A stretch of 64,000 bases of DNA. Source: Lacrimispora algidixylanolytica. Its GTDB lineage: Bacteria > Bacillota > Clostridia > Lachnospirales > Lachnospiraceae. The first letter of the stretch is position 1; every line of letters begins with the position of its first letter. A program made the position numbers and the translations under genes. Positions 43,181-52,704 of this stretch are shown here, piece after piece. The notes under the pieces are model-generated. The model was given only the letters and a program-made list of their open reading frames with translations, did no database searches and was not told the DNA's origin. The DNA lies in contig NZ_MCIA01000010.1 of assembly GCF_003609635.1 (NCBI RefSeq), forward strand, positions 51,385 through 115,384, written 5' to 3'.

Positions 43181-44074
43181 ATGAACAACATGTTGGGAAA
43201 AAAAGGTAACGTAGCCTGCTTTGTGCTGCCTGCTCTCATTTTATTTGTCAGTTTCAGTATCATACCCCTAATCGTTTCCGGAATCTATAGCTTCTTTCAG
43301 TACGATGGCATCGGTAAGATGACGTTTATTGGTTTGGGAAATTACATCCGGATGTTTGCGGAGGACCGTTACTTTGTAAAATCGGTCACCAATTCCCTGC
43401 TTTTAGTTGGTGCCTCCTTGTTAATTCAGCTTCCCATTTCTCTTACTCTAGCCATGGTTCTGGCTCGTGGGGTAAAGGGGGAACAGTTTTTCAGGACGGT
43501 CTACTTTCTACCAGTGGTCATATCCAGTATGGTAATTGGTCAGTTATGGATGAAGATGTTTAACAGCGATTACGGGCTGTTAAATAATGTAATCCGTGGG
43601 TTAGGATATTCTGATTTTAACTATTCCTGGCTTTCCAATCCTAAAACTGCCTTTCTATCTACAGTGGTTCCAGCCGTATGGCAATATATTGGTTACCATA
43701 TGTTGATTTTCTATGCAGGAATCAAATCCATCCCTCAGGACTATTATGAGGCGGCTCAGATTGACGGTGCCAGTAAGTGGCAGGTAAACTTAAAAATTAC
43801 CTTTCCTCTGTTGGCTCCGGTCATTAAGACCTGCGTCATTTTTTCCATTACTGGTTCCTTAAGAGCCTTTGATCTCATCTATGTCATGACTGGTGGCGGA
43901 CCAAACCATGCCAGTGAGGTTCCGGCAACTCTTATGTACAACAACTTATTTCGCAAAGGGCTCTACGGATATGGAAGTGCCCAGGCATTTTTTATCGTTG
44001 TAGAATGCTTAATATTCACGTTTATCGTAAGTCGACTATTTAAAAAGGCAGAAGAAAATGCTTCAGCCATATAA
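43181..44074 (+). CDS. Sugar ABC transporter permease (MalF/LacF/UgpA-like)
   Basis: 297 residues and six hydrophobic helices. The ATPase-contact EAA loop reads YYEAAQIDGASKWQVNLKITFPLL. It starts GNVACFVLPALILFVSFSIIPLIVSGIYS, the usual start of family 1 permeases. AAAGGAGGT precedes ATG 43181; an upstream in-frame ATG falls in the hairpin. It pairs with the next permease. No ATP-binding gene is present, so the locus must use a shared MsmK-type ATPase made elsewhere. Confidence 0.93.
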   Translation: MNNMLGKKGNVACFVLPALILFVSFSIIPLIVSGIYSFFQYDGIGKMTFIGLGNYIRMFAEDRYFVKSVTNSLLLVGASLLIQLPISLTLAMVLARGVKGEQFFRTVYFLPVVISSMVIGQLWMKMFNSDYGLLNNVIRGLGYSDFNYSWLSNPKTAFLSTVVPAVWQYIGYHMLIFYAGIKSIPQDYYEAAQIDGASKWQVNLKITFPLLAPVIKTCVIFSITGSLRAFDLIYVMTGGGPNHASEVPATLMYNNLFRKGLYGYGSAQAFFIVVECLIFTFIVSRLFKKAEENASAI

Positions 44075-44089
44075 AAGGGGGAAGATGAG

Positions 44090-44911
44090 ATGAAAATCAG
44101 AAAACATATTAAGTTTTTAGTACTAAGCCTGATTGCAGTGACCCAGATATTCCCTTTATACTGGCTGATCACTTTTTCCCTAAAGACCAACGGGGAAATC
44201 TTTGGAGAAAATATATTAGGACTCCCAAGAACCTGGAGGTGGGAAAATTACCAGGCAGCCTTGACTCAGACCAGCCTGATAAAATATTTCTTAAATTCAG
44301 TGTTCTATTCCCTGGTCACTGTGGTTGTGGCGGGTCTGTTATCTGCCATGGCGGCATATGCCATTGCCAGAATGAAATGGAAGCTTAAGTCTGTGGTATT
44401 TGGAGTATTTGCCCTTGGCATCATGATCCCGGCCCAGGCAGCTTTGCTGCCCATGTTCCAGCTTCTTGATAAAACTGGATTAAAAGGCGGATATCTTGGC
44501 TTATTAATTCCTTACATTTCAGGAGCCATTCCCATGAGTATCCTGATCTTAACCGGATTTTACAGGAGCATTCCAATGGAACTTGAGGAAGCTGCCTGCA
44601 TCGATGGCTGCGGGATCTTTCGTTGCTTTGCAACGATTATCCTCCCCATTATAAAACCAGCGCTTGCAACGGCCTCTGTCTTTACCTTTCTAGGGACCTG
44701 GAATGAACTGATGCTAGCCAATACCTTTGTTGACAGCGAACGTTACCGGACCCTACCCGTAGGTATCATGTCATTTGCAGGCCAATATTCTACAGACTGG
44801 GGCCTGATTGGAGCTGGTATGGTGATTGCCACACTGCCCACCATAGCCATTTACTTTATGTTAAGCAATCAGATTCAGGATAGTCTGGTAGCGGGAGCGG
44901 TGAAAGGATAA
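44090..44911 (+). CDS. Sugar ABC transporter permease (MalG/LacG/UgpE-like)
   Basis: 273 residues, six helices, with EAA loop MELEEAACIDGCGIFRCFATIILPIIKPALATASVFTFLGTWNELMLAN, the standard MalG pattern. It begins KHIKFLVLSLIAVTQIFPLYWLITFSLKTNGEIF. A GGGGAAG site precedes the ATG. It follows the first permease by 15 bases and is followed within seven bases by the 1036-residue phosphorylase-like gene, tying import to intracellular breakdown. Confidence 0.93.
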   Translation: MKIRKHIKFLVLSLIAVTQIFPLYWLITFSLKTNGEIFGENILGLPRTWRWENYQAALTQTSLIKYFLNSVFYSLVTVVVAGLLSAMAAYAIARMKWKLKSVVFGVFALGIMIPAQAALLPMFQLLDKTGLKGGYLGLLIPYISGAIPMSILILTGFYRSIPMELEEAACIDGCGIFRCFATIILPIIKPALATASVFTFLGTWNELMLANTFVDSERYRTLPVGIMSFAGQYSTDWGLIGAGMVIATLPTIAIYFMLSNQIQDSLVAGAVKG

Positions 44912-44918
44912 GAAGGAT

Positions 44919-47900
44919 ATGTTTGATGATAAAGGGAGATTCATAATAGAAGATTATAACCGGAAAACCACGTTCTCCAGTTTTTTGCCAGGAATCAGCG
45001 GAATCCACGGGATTCCTCTTTGGAGCTTTTACGTCAATCGAGGGCAGGCCATGGCAAGCTTTGGAGTGGAAAATAAAAACAATTCCATTTTAGAATTCTA
45101 TCCAGCTCACCAATCATACCAGTTTGTGAGGAACATGGGATTTCGTACCTTTCTTAAAATAGGAGAGCAGGTATATGAGCCTTTTCGCTCCGATTTTGTA
45201 AAGACACGCATGTATGTGGGGATGAATGAACTGGAGTTGGAAGAAATCAATGACCATATAGGCTTAAAAATCAATATCACGTACGTGACCCTTCCGGATG
45301 AACCGTTGGCTGGTCTGGTTAGAAGAGTGAATGTTGAAAATATATCAAACCGACCTATGGACTTAGAAATCATAGATGGTTTGCCAGGAATGATTCCCTA
45401 CGGGATCGGTTTAAAAGCCATGAAAGATATGGCTCAAACCATGAAAGCATGGATGCAGGTGGAGGATCAGGAGAAACGGCTGCCTTACTACCGAGTGCGT
45501 TACAGTACCGGGGATAACGCCATGGTATCTAAGGTGGAAAAAGGCAATTTCTTTCTTTCCTTATCAGAATCAGGCGACCTACTTCCTGTTATCGTTGACC
45601 CGGAAGTGGTTTTTGAGCATGATACTTCCTTTGAATTGCCTCTTGGACTTCAAACGTTCAGCCTAAACGAATTATTAAAGAAAAAGCAAATTACTCAAAA
45701 TCAGGTTCCTTCTGGGTTTTCCTGTCTCCAGGAAGTTCTTTCTGCAGGCCAAAGTGTGGGTTGGAACAGTGTGATTGGTCAGGTAGCATCAAAGAGCATC
45801 CTAAATACATATGCGGAACAGCTTCTTGATAAGAGCTACTTTGACAAAAAGTATGGGGAATCGGTTGAGAAGACAAGAGAGCTTGGAGCGTATATAAATA
45901 CGAAAACCTTGAGTCCTGTCTTCGATGCATATTGCAGGCAGACCTACGTGGATAATGTATTACGTGGCGGCTTTCCAATAAAACTTGGAGCAGATTCTGT
46001 CTTTTACATCTATTCCAGAAAGCACGGAGATATCGAACGGGATTACAATGATTTCTCCATGCTTCCAGAGTATTATTCTCAGGGGAATGGAAATTACAGG
46101 GATCTATGTCAGAATCGGAGAAGTGATGTCTTATTTACCCCTTATGTAAAGGATTATAACATTAAGTTATTTTATAATCTGATTCAACTAGATGGTTACA
46201 ATCCCCTGGTTGTTCGGCAGGTCACATATCAGATGAATCAGCTTCATCAGGTTTTAGAGTTGGTTAAAGAAGATAGCCAAATATCAATGAAAGAATTTTT
46301 CGAGAAAGAATTTTCCCCAGGAAGCTTATATACCTTTTTGGAGCAGCAAACGATCAATCTGAATTGCAGTAAGGAGAACCTTTTGCATAGGGCTATTAAA
46401 TGTAGCACCCCTAAGTTCCCCGCTGATTTTACAGAAGGCTACTGGACGGATCACTGGACTTATAATCTGGATTTGATTGAATCCTACCTTTCCGTTTATC
46501 CAGAAAAGGAAGAGGAGCTTCTATATCTGGATAAAGAATATACCTTTTATGAGTCCAGGGCAGTGGTCAATCCTCGTCACAAGCGATATGTGGAGACAAA
46601 TTTGGGTGTCAGGCAGTATCATGCTCTTGATGAAGAGCGAAAGAAGGAAGTATCGATTGATGTGGTGCATACGAATTATGGAACCGGAAGTGTGTATCAG
46701 ACCAGCTTGATGATGAAGCTTATACTTTTGGCAGCCAATAAAGTTGCCTCTCTTGACATGATGGGATATGGAATTGAGATGGAGGGAGGAAAGCCTGGCT
46801 GGTATGATGCGTTAAATGGTCTGCCAGGACTATTTGGTTCCTCCGTGGCAGAAACCTTTGAGTTATACCGCCTGCTCTTATTCATCCAAAGTGCCAACAA
46901 CCGCTACCATACCCCTGTTGCAGTGCCTATGGAGCTATATGAGTTCATGCAAGGTCTTTCTAATACCTTTGACTATTATAAGAAGGATGAAAAGGTAGGA
47001 AAAAGCAAGCTGTGGGTGTGGAATGAGTGCAACTGTCAGAAAGAGTTCTATAGGGAACGTACGGTATTTGGTATTAAAGGGGAAGAAGTGGTGTTGTCGG
47101 ACCAGGAATTAGAAGGAATGCTACAGTACTGGATCTCTTATGTAGAAGATGGCATATATGATATCTGCACAGGGACGGAAAGAATTCCTACCTATTTTTC
47201 CTATTCTTTTGACCGCTATGAGACAGAGGACGGTCATATTATTCCAAAGAATTTAAAGGTGGTTTCTATGCCTTTATTCTTAGAGGGATATGTCCGGTAT
47301 TTGAAGCTGCCAGTTTCCAGAGAAATAAAAATAAACTTATACCATAATCTAAAGAAGTCTGGGCTTTATGATTCCAAGCTTAAGATGTACAAAGTCAATG
47401 AGTCATTGGAAGAGGCATCCTTTGAAATTGGAAGGGCTAAGGCATTTTCCCCTGGGTGGCTGGAGAATGAATCCATCTGGCTTCACATGGAATATAAATA
47501 CCTGTTGGAGTTACTTCGATTAAAACTATATCAGGAATTTTTCGATGATTTACACAATGCCTGCATTCCCTTCTTATCAGAAGAAATGTATGGGAGAAGT
47601 CTCTTGGAAAACTCATCCTTCCTGGCAAGCAGTGCAAATGCAGATGAGAAAATCCATGGAAAAGGTTTTGTAGCCAGGTTAAGTGGTTCAACCGCCGAAT
47701 TCTTGCAGATATGGCAGATTATGATGTTCGGAGAACGGCCATTTCGTCTGGTGGAGGGTCAGCTTCGATGCTATTTTGAGCCTGCGATCCCTAAATATCT
47801 AGTTCCAGATGGCAAACAAGTGGAAGCTAGATTTTTAGGAAAAACGGATGTATCTTATCACTTTGCTCAAAGAAAAGATATCATACCAGGTTCTTACCAG

Positions 47901-48029
47901 ATTAAGAAGATAAGACTGGAATTTCTTAATGGGCAAGTCAAAGAGATAAAGGAGTCATGGATCTCCGGTTCTGATGCAGAAAAGCTAAGGGCTGGTGAGG
48001 TGAAATCCGTTGTAGTGGAACTGGAATAA
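44919..48029 (+). CDS. Large GH94/GH161-like glycoside phosphorylase
   Basis: 1036 residues, no signal peptide. The N-terminal ~300 residues form a beta-rich domain (SFYVNRGQAMASFGVENKNNSILEF), then a region with KHGDIERDYNDFSMLPEYY. An (alpha/alpha)6-type barrel holds FTEGYWTDHWTYNLDLIESYL (about 504) and GKPGWYDALNGLPGLFGSS (about 622), whose Asp sits where GH94 has its WND acid. Length and motifs resemble GH161 beta-1,3-oligoglucan phosphorylases more than cellobiose phosphorylase; this is from memory of the families, not an alignment. It ends the transporter operon and would release glucose-1-phosphate from the imported sugar. Confidence 0.7.
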   Translation: MFDDKGRFIIEDYNRKTTFSSFLPGISGIHGIPLWSFYVNRGQAMASFGVENKNNSILEFYPAHQSYQFVRNMGFRTFLKIGEQVYEPFRSDFVKTRMYVGMNELELEEINDHIGLKINITYVTLPDEPLAGLVRRVNVENISNRPMDLEIIDGLPGMIPYGIGLKAMKDMAQTMKAWMQVEDQEKRLPYYRVRYSTGDNAMVSKVEKGNFFLSLSESGDLLPVIVDPEVVFEHDTSFELPLGLQTFSLNELLKKKQITQNQVPSGFSCLQEVLSAGQSVGWNSVIGQVASKSILNTYAEQLLDKSYFDKKYGESVEKTRELGAYINTKTLSPVFDAYCRQTYVDNVLRGGFPIKLGADSVFYIYSRKHGDIERDYNDFSMLPEYYSQGNGNYRDLCQNRRSDVLFTPYVKDYNIKLFYNLIQLDGYNPLVVRQVTYQMNQLHQVLELVKEDSQISMKEFFEKEFSPGSLYTFLEQQTINLNCSKENLLHRAIKCSTPKFPADFTEGYWTDHWTYNLDLIESYLSVYPEKEEELLYLDKEYTFYESRAVVNPRHKRYVETNLGVRQYHALDEERKKEVSIDVVHTNYGTGSVYQTSLMMKLILLAANKVASLDMMGYGIEMEGGKPGWYDALNGLPGLFGSSVAETFELYRLLLFIQSANNRYHTPVAVPMELYEFMQGLSNTFDYYKKDEKVGKSKLWVWNECNCQKEFYRERTVFGIKGEEVVLSDQELEGMLQYWISYVEDGIYDICTGTERIPTYFSYSFDRYETEDGHIIPKNLKVVSMPLFLEGYVRYLKLPVSREIKINLYHNLKKSGLYDSKLKMYKVNESLEEASFEIGRAKAFSPGWLENESIWLHMEYKYLLELLRLKLYQEFFDDLHNACIPFLSEEMYGRSLLENSSFLASSANADEKIHGKGFVARLSGSTAEFLQIWQIMMFGERPFRLVEGQLRCYFEPAIPKYLVPDGKQVEARFLGKTDVSYHFAQRKDIIPGSYQIKKIRLEFLNGQVKEIKESWISGSDAEKLRAGEVKSVVVELE

Positions 48030-48046
48030 CTGTTTAAGACCTGCTT

Positions 48047-49051
48047 TTAATCTTCTTTTTTCTCCGGTGTGAGTTGTCTAGATCGATACGTTTCATAGAC
48101 CTCAAGAAGCTGAGGGCGTTTTACCACCCCAATTTTTTGAAAAATATTATGGATGTGGGTTTTTGCCGTACCAAGGGAGATATATAAATCATCGCTTATT
48201 TCCTGGTTGGTCTTATCATCCAGAAGTACCTTAAGGATCTCCCGTTCCCGTGAAGTCAAATGATAGTTTTCCCCAAAATGATATAATAAGCTATCTTCAA
48301 TATCAGAAGGGAACGTTTCTTTGACGCAGTTGGTAACGCTGGAAACAATGCGGTTGTTTTTTAGGAGTATCTTCAAATAGTATGTAATATAAGCCGCAGT
48401 GAAGCCAGCATACACAAGATAAAGAATATCGGAGGTAGTACTTCGGTTATTCATATTAATATAAAATCTTGAGTAAGTATCAAAATTAAAAATAACAATG
48501 GTATCTTCAATAACGATCAAAATATTAAAAATAATGGTGAGGAAGAAAAGTCTTTTACACCATAGATAAAAGGAATCCTGAAATTCTTCAGGGTTCTTTT
48601 TTATTGTTAAAAAGCTAGTGATTCCTAAATACAAGTTATAGGCCTGGCTTGGTAGAAAATAGAGCCATATTTTCCAGGCAGAGTTTTTTAGAGCAGGAAC
48701 AAAAAGCATAAAGACCACATAAAGAGTTAAAATCACATAATCAATCTTTTTAATTTTCCGGTTCAACAGCCTTTTAAAAATGGTTAAGTAACCAAGGGAC
48801 ACGATCATATAAATTAAGGTTTTATGAGTTGGAACAATCATGAAAATCTTATTATACACATCTGCAAAGTTTTCAAACATTTCTGAGAGGAATATCACGA
48901 TATCATCCATTAAAATTGCGGAAAAGATAATACCAGTCCACAATAATTTCTTCTCTCTTTCCCAATAAAAGAGTAAAAATGACATCCATATTATGCCTGA
49001 GTAAATCATGATTAAGGCCAGATTATAAATGAAAATCAAATTCTTTCCCAT
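48047..49051 (-). CDS. Membrane-anchored LuxR-type regulator, AguR-like
   Basis: 334 residues. The N-terminal two thirds have about seven hydrophobic helices; the C-terminus is a LuxR HTH (YHLTSREREILKVLLDDKTNQEISDDLYISLGTAKTHIHNIFQKIGVVKRPQLLE). This layout matches AguR, the membrane activator of agmatine deiminase operons in lactococci and streptococci, and it is divergent from just such an operon, so it probably senses agmatine and activates those genes. AGGAGG precedes the ATG. It converges on the large phosphorylase gene with only 17 bases between. The 264-base divergent region shows no strong promoter. Confidence 0.8.
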   Translation of the reverse strand: MGKNLIFIYNLALIMIYSGIIWMSFLLFYWEREKKLLWTGIIFSAILMDDIVIFLSEMFENFADVYNKIFMIVPTHKTLIYMIVSLGYLTIFKRLLNRKIKKIDYVILTLYVVFMLFVPALKNSAWKIWLYFLPSQAYNLYLGITSFLTIKKNPEEFQDSFYLWCKRLFFLTIIFNILIVIEDTIVIFNFDTYSRFYINMNNRSTTSDILYLVYAGFTAAYITYYLKILLKNNRIVSSVTNCVKETFPSDIEDSLLYHFGENYHLTSREREILKVLLDDKTNQEISDDLYISLGTAKTHIHNIFQKIGVVKRPQLLEVYETYRSRQLTPEKKED

Positions 49052-49315
49052 GAGAACCTCCTGTCTGTTTTTGTCGGTTTTTAGATATAACCAGTATAGC
49101 AGTATCTAAGTTTTTTACAACCTTCAAAATTCCTCTAAATCTACAATCTGTAGTGTAAAATGCACAAAAGTTTAGATGAGTTTATGGAAAAATAGTAATA
49201 AAGTGATATAAAGTTCAACCTCTCGGTGCATTCTCAACTCGCCAAGAAACTGCTATTTTCGTCTTGTGAGTACCGATTCAGGTGTTCAACGCAAAAACGA
49301 AAAGGAGGTTTACCG

Positions 49316-50263
49316 GTGGCAGAAAAAATTGTACTGGCATTAGGAGGCAATGCACTCCAGTCAGGAGGGGAAGCTGCAACGGCAGAAGGCCAGCTTACTG
49401 TAATACATAAAACCTGCGAGTACATCGCCCAATTAAATCAGCAGGGATACGAAATGGCAATTGTACATGGAAACGGGCCGCAGGTAGGAAGAATCGTACT
49501 CGCCAGTGAAACTGCAAAAGATGTAACCCCTGCCATGCCCTTTGATGTATGCGGGGCGATGTCCCAGGGTTATATCGGATATCACCTGCAGCAAGGATTA
49601 AAATATGCCCTCAATAAGAGGAATGAGAGTTTTCCTGTGGTGACCATATTAACCCAGGTGGTGGTGGATAAAAAAGATCCCGGATTTAAGAATCCCACAA
49701 AGCCTATCGGTCCATTTTACTCCAAGGAGGAAGCTATGGAGCTTGAACGGGAAAAGGGATATGTGATGAAGGAGGATTCCGGGCGGGGGTACCGGAGAGT
49801 CGTTGCATCACCACTTCCTCAAAGGATCGTGGAAATTGAAGCAGTAAAGGAATTGTGGCCTAAAGCAATCGTCATCACCTGTGGGGGCGGCGGAATTCCG
49901 GTCACGGAAAATCCTACAGGCTGTTTAAATGGAACGGCAGCAGTCATAGATAAGGATTTTGCAGCCGAGCTTTTAGCGGAACAGGTGGGTGCAGACATTC
50001 TCATGATCTTAACAGAGGTGGAGAAAGTAGCAATTAATTATAACAAACCAGATCAGAAGAACCTGGATCATCTCAGTCTCAAAGAGGCTCATGAGTATTG
50101 TGAGCAAGGTCAGTTTGCACCTGGAAGCATGCTTCCAAAGGTTCAGGCAGCTATGAAATTTGTTAGAGCCAATCCATCGAAAAGGGCCATTATTACATCT
50201 CTTGATAAGGCACTGGAAGCATTGGACGGAAAAACCGGTACTGTATTTACATTTAACAATTAA
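49316..50263 (+). CDS. arcC: Carbamate kinase
   Basis: 315 residues, turning carbamoyl phosphate and ADP into ATP, ammonia and CO2. Motifs: [82 protein letters not shown], and [15 protein letters not shown]. The GTG at 49316 is the start, with AAAGGAGGT six bases upstream; earlier in-frame codons have no site. It is first in the operon and supplies the ATP-yielding last step of agmatine breakdown. In other lineages this gene is last, so the order differs. Confidence 0.93.
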   Translation: MAEKIVLALGGNALQSGGEAATAEGQLTVIHKTCEYIAQLNQQGYEMAIVHGNGPQVGRIVLASETAKDVTPAMPFDVCGAMSQGYIGYHLQQGLKYALNKRNESFPVVTILTQVVVDKKDPGFKNPTKPIGPFYSKEEAMELEREKGYVMKEDSGRGYRRVVASPLPQRIVEIEAVKELWPKAIVITCGGGGIPVTENPTGCLNGTAAVIDKDFAAELLAEQVGADILMILTEVEKVAINYNKPDQKNLDHLSLKEAHEYCEQGQFAPGSMLPKVQAAMKFVRANPSKRAIITSLDKALEALDGKTGTVFTFNN

Positions 50264-50285
50264 AGAACTTATAGGAGGATTTGCC

Positions 50286-51314
50286 ATGAAAGCAAACGGA
50301 ATTACTCATTTCATCGACACGAACGAATTCACCAAGGAAGAGCTGTTAGACATTATTAATTTATCTCTGGCAATTAAAAAAAGTATTAAATTAGGCTACA
50401 ATCCACCTCTGCTAAAAGGAAAGACACTGGGCATGATCTTTCAGCAGTCTTCCACACGGACCCGTGTATCCTTTGAAACGGCGATGGAACAGCTTGGCGG
50501 TCATGCCCAGTATTTAGGACCAGGTATGATTCAGCTTGGAGGTCATGAGACTGTAGGGGATACAGGAAGGGTGCTTTCCCAGATGATCGACGTAGTGATG
50601 GCCAGAGTAATCGAGCATAAATCAGTTGTGGAACTGGCAAAGGCGTGCACCATTCCAGTGCTCAATGGCATGAGCGATTTTAACCACCCGACTCAGGAAA
50701 TTGGAGATTTGTGTACCATTGTTGAGCACCTTCCAAGGGGAAAGAAGCTTGAGGAATGTAAGGTAGTCTTTGTAGGTGACGGAACCCAGGTATGTGCTTC
50801 TCTTGGATTTATTACAACAAAGCTTGGCATGCATTTCGTTCATTATGGACCAAAGAATAATCAGCTTTTAGAAGAGCACAAAACCATTCTGGAAGAAAAC
50901 TGCAAGATTTCCGGCGGAACATGGGAAGTAACCGACAACCGGGAGAGCGTAAGAGGAGCAGACTTTATCTATACTGATGTCTGGTACGGATTGTATGAAA
51001 ATGAAACTCCAAAAGAAGAGCGAGTGGAAACCTTTAAGGATTATCAGGTCAACAGAGATTTGATGTCTCTGGGTAATATCGGCTGTAAATTCATGCATTG
51101 CCTGCCTGCCACAAGGGGAGAGGATGTAACGGATGAGGTTATTGACAGCGAAAGCTCCATTGCCTTCTTTGAGGCAGGCAACCGGCTGACTGCCATGAGA
51201 GGACTTCTTGTTTACTTTACCCAGTATCAGAGAGAACAGGCAAAAAGTGAGCTTTCTATTGCGGCTGCTAAGGAAGAACTGGAAACTTTCATGAATGATA
51301 GACATATCAGATAG
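50286..51314 (+). CDS. ptcA: Putrescine carbamoyltransferase
   Basis: 342 residues of the aspartate/ornithine carbamoyltransferase fold: carbamoyl-phosphate motif STRTR (56-60), HPTQE, and [16 protein letters not shown] near 270. The loop [10 protein letters not shown] and the lack of an ornithine-specific SMG loop point to putrescine, as does the next-but-one gene, agmatine deiminase. It splits N-carbamoylputrescine with phosphate into putrescine and carbamoyl phosphate. TAGGAGG precedes ATG 50286; a longer in-frame start lies in arcC. The C-terminal helix past residue 315 is typical of PTC trimers. Confidence 0.9.
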   Translation: MKANGITHFIDTNEFTKEELLDIINLSLAIKKSIKLGYNPPLLKGKTLGMIFQQSSTRTRVSFETAMEQLGGHAQYLGPGMIQLGGHETVGDTGRVLSQMIDVVMARVIEHKSVVELAKACTIPVLNGMSDFNHPTQEIGDLCTIVEHLPRGKKLEECKVVFVGDGTQVCASLGFITTKLGMHFVHYGPKNNQLLEEHKTILEENCKISGGTWEVTDNRESVRGADFIYTDVWYGLYENETPKEERVETFKDYQVNRDLMSLGNIGCKFMHCLPATRGEDVTDEVIDSESSIAFFEAGNRLTAMRGLLVYFTQYQREQAKSELSIAAAKEELETFMNDRHIR

Positions 51315-51325
51315 GGGGCCAGATC

Positions 51326-52684
51326 ATGTCAGATGCGCCAAAGAAAAAGTTTCGGTTAATTGATGCCATTATGGCAGTAATATGTGTTGTATTTGTGGCG
51401 GAGGCAGCAGGTCCAGTAGCGGCTATCGGCAATTCCCAGTATTTTTGGTGGCTGTTCCTTTTGATCACGTTTCTGCTTCCCTACGGCTTAATCTCATCTG
51501 AATTAGGGACAACCTATGAAGGAGATGGGGGATTGTACGACTGGGTGTCAAAAGCATTCGGTAAAAAATGGGGAGGAAGAGTCTCCTGGTACTATTGGAT
51601 TAATTTTCCTCTGTGGATGGCTTCTTTGGCGCTTATGTTCCCCAAGGTAATCGGTCTATTAGCAGGGATGGAGCTTGGATTATTTCCATCGCTTTTCATA
51701 GAACTTGCCTTTGTTTGGATTGTTGTTTTTATCAGCTTTTTCTCCGTTTGTGACAGCTCTTGGATATTAAATGGCGCCGCAATCATAAAAATCTTAATTG
51801 CATTGTCCCTTGGAGGACTTGGAATATACGGAGCCATCCATCACGGAGTCGCCAACGAGTATACTTTATCCTCAATGCTTCCAAGTTTTGATTTAAACAG
51901 CTTATCCTACATATCGGTAATCTTATTTAATTGTCTTGGATTTGAAGTGGTATGTACGTTTGCCGGTGATATGGAGAATCCCAAAAAACAGATTCCCCAA
52001 GCCATAGTAGCAGGTGGATTGGTAATTGCAGCTATCTATATCTTTATGGCATTTGGCATAGGGGTTGCCATACCAGCAGACCAGATCAGCACCAGCACCG
52101 GTTTAATAGCCAGTGTCCAGCTTTTGACCGGAACTACCAGAGGCATTATCGTGGTTATCATTTCCATTGGGTTTTTACTGACCTTGTTTGGAAATATGAT
52201 TTCCTGGTCTTTGGGGGTCAACAATGTAGCGGCCTACGCTGCGGAAAATGGGGACATGCCAGAGGTATTTAAGATAAAAAGCAAAAAAAATGGCATGCCT
52301 GTAGGCGTCTCTTTGATGAATGGATTGGTAGCAAGCCTTGTACTTATTATAGCTCCATTCATTCCAAACCAGGATTTGTTTTGGAGCTTCTTTGCTTTGA
52401 ATTTGGTCATGTTTTTACTTTCCTATCTTCCTGTTTTCCCTGCTTTTTTAAAGCTGAGAAAGATAGATCCGGAAACAGAACGGCCATTTAAGGTTCCAGG
52501 AAGTCCAGCATTTTTGAGGGTATTAGCAGGGATTCCTATGATACTCATTGTGATTGCATTGATCTTTACAGCAGTGCCATTAAGATTCGATCCAGAAAGC
52601 CTGGCAGGGATTCTTCCCATTACAATTGGGGCAATTATATTCATTTTATTAGGCGAGCTAATTGTAAATAAAAAACGAAAATAG
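51326..52684 (+). CDS. aguD: APC-family agmatine/putrescine antiporter
   Basis: 452 residues with about 12 hydrophobic helices and the APC N-terminal segment FVAEAAGPVAAIGNSQYFWWLFLLITFLLPYGLISSELGTTYEGDGGLYDWV. The family is amino acid-polyamine-organocation. Position between ptcA and aguA identifies it as the antiporter that brings in agmatine and expels putrescine, as AguD does in enterococci. GGGGGCC precedes the ATG weakly; the gene follows ptcA by 11 bases, so coupling is likely. Substrate is inferred from context. Confidence 0.88.
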   Translation: MSDAPKKKFRLIDAIMAVICVVFVAEAAGPVAAIGNSQYFWWLFLLITFLLPYGLISSELGTTYEGDGGLYDWVSKAFGKKWGGRVSWYYWINFPLWMASLALMFPKVIGLLAGMELGLFPSLFIELAFVWIVVFISFFSVCDSSWILNGAAIIKILIALSLGGLGIYGAIHHGVANEYTLSSMLPSFDLNSLSYISVILFNCLGFEVVCTFAGDMENPKKQIPQAIVAGGLVIAAIYIFMAFGIGVAIPADQISTSTGLIASVQLLTGTTRGIIVVIISIGFLLTLFGNMISWSLGVNNVAAYAAENGDMPEVFKIKSKKNGMPVGVSLMNGLVASLVLIIAPFIPNQDLFWSFFALNLVMFLLSYLPVFPAFLKLRKIDPETERPFKVPGSPAFLRVLAGIPMILIVIALIFTAVPLRFDPESLAGILPITIGAIIFILLGELIVNKKRK

Positions 52685-52704
52685 TAAGAAAGAAGGGGTA
52701 AATT

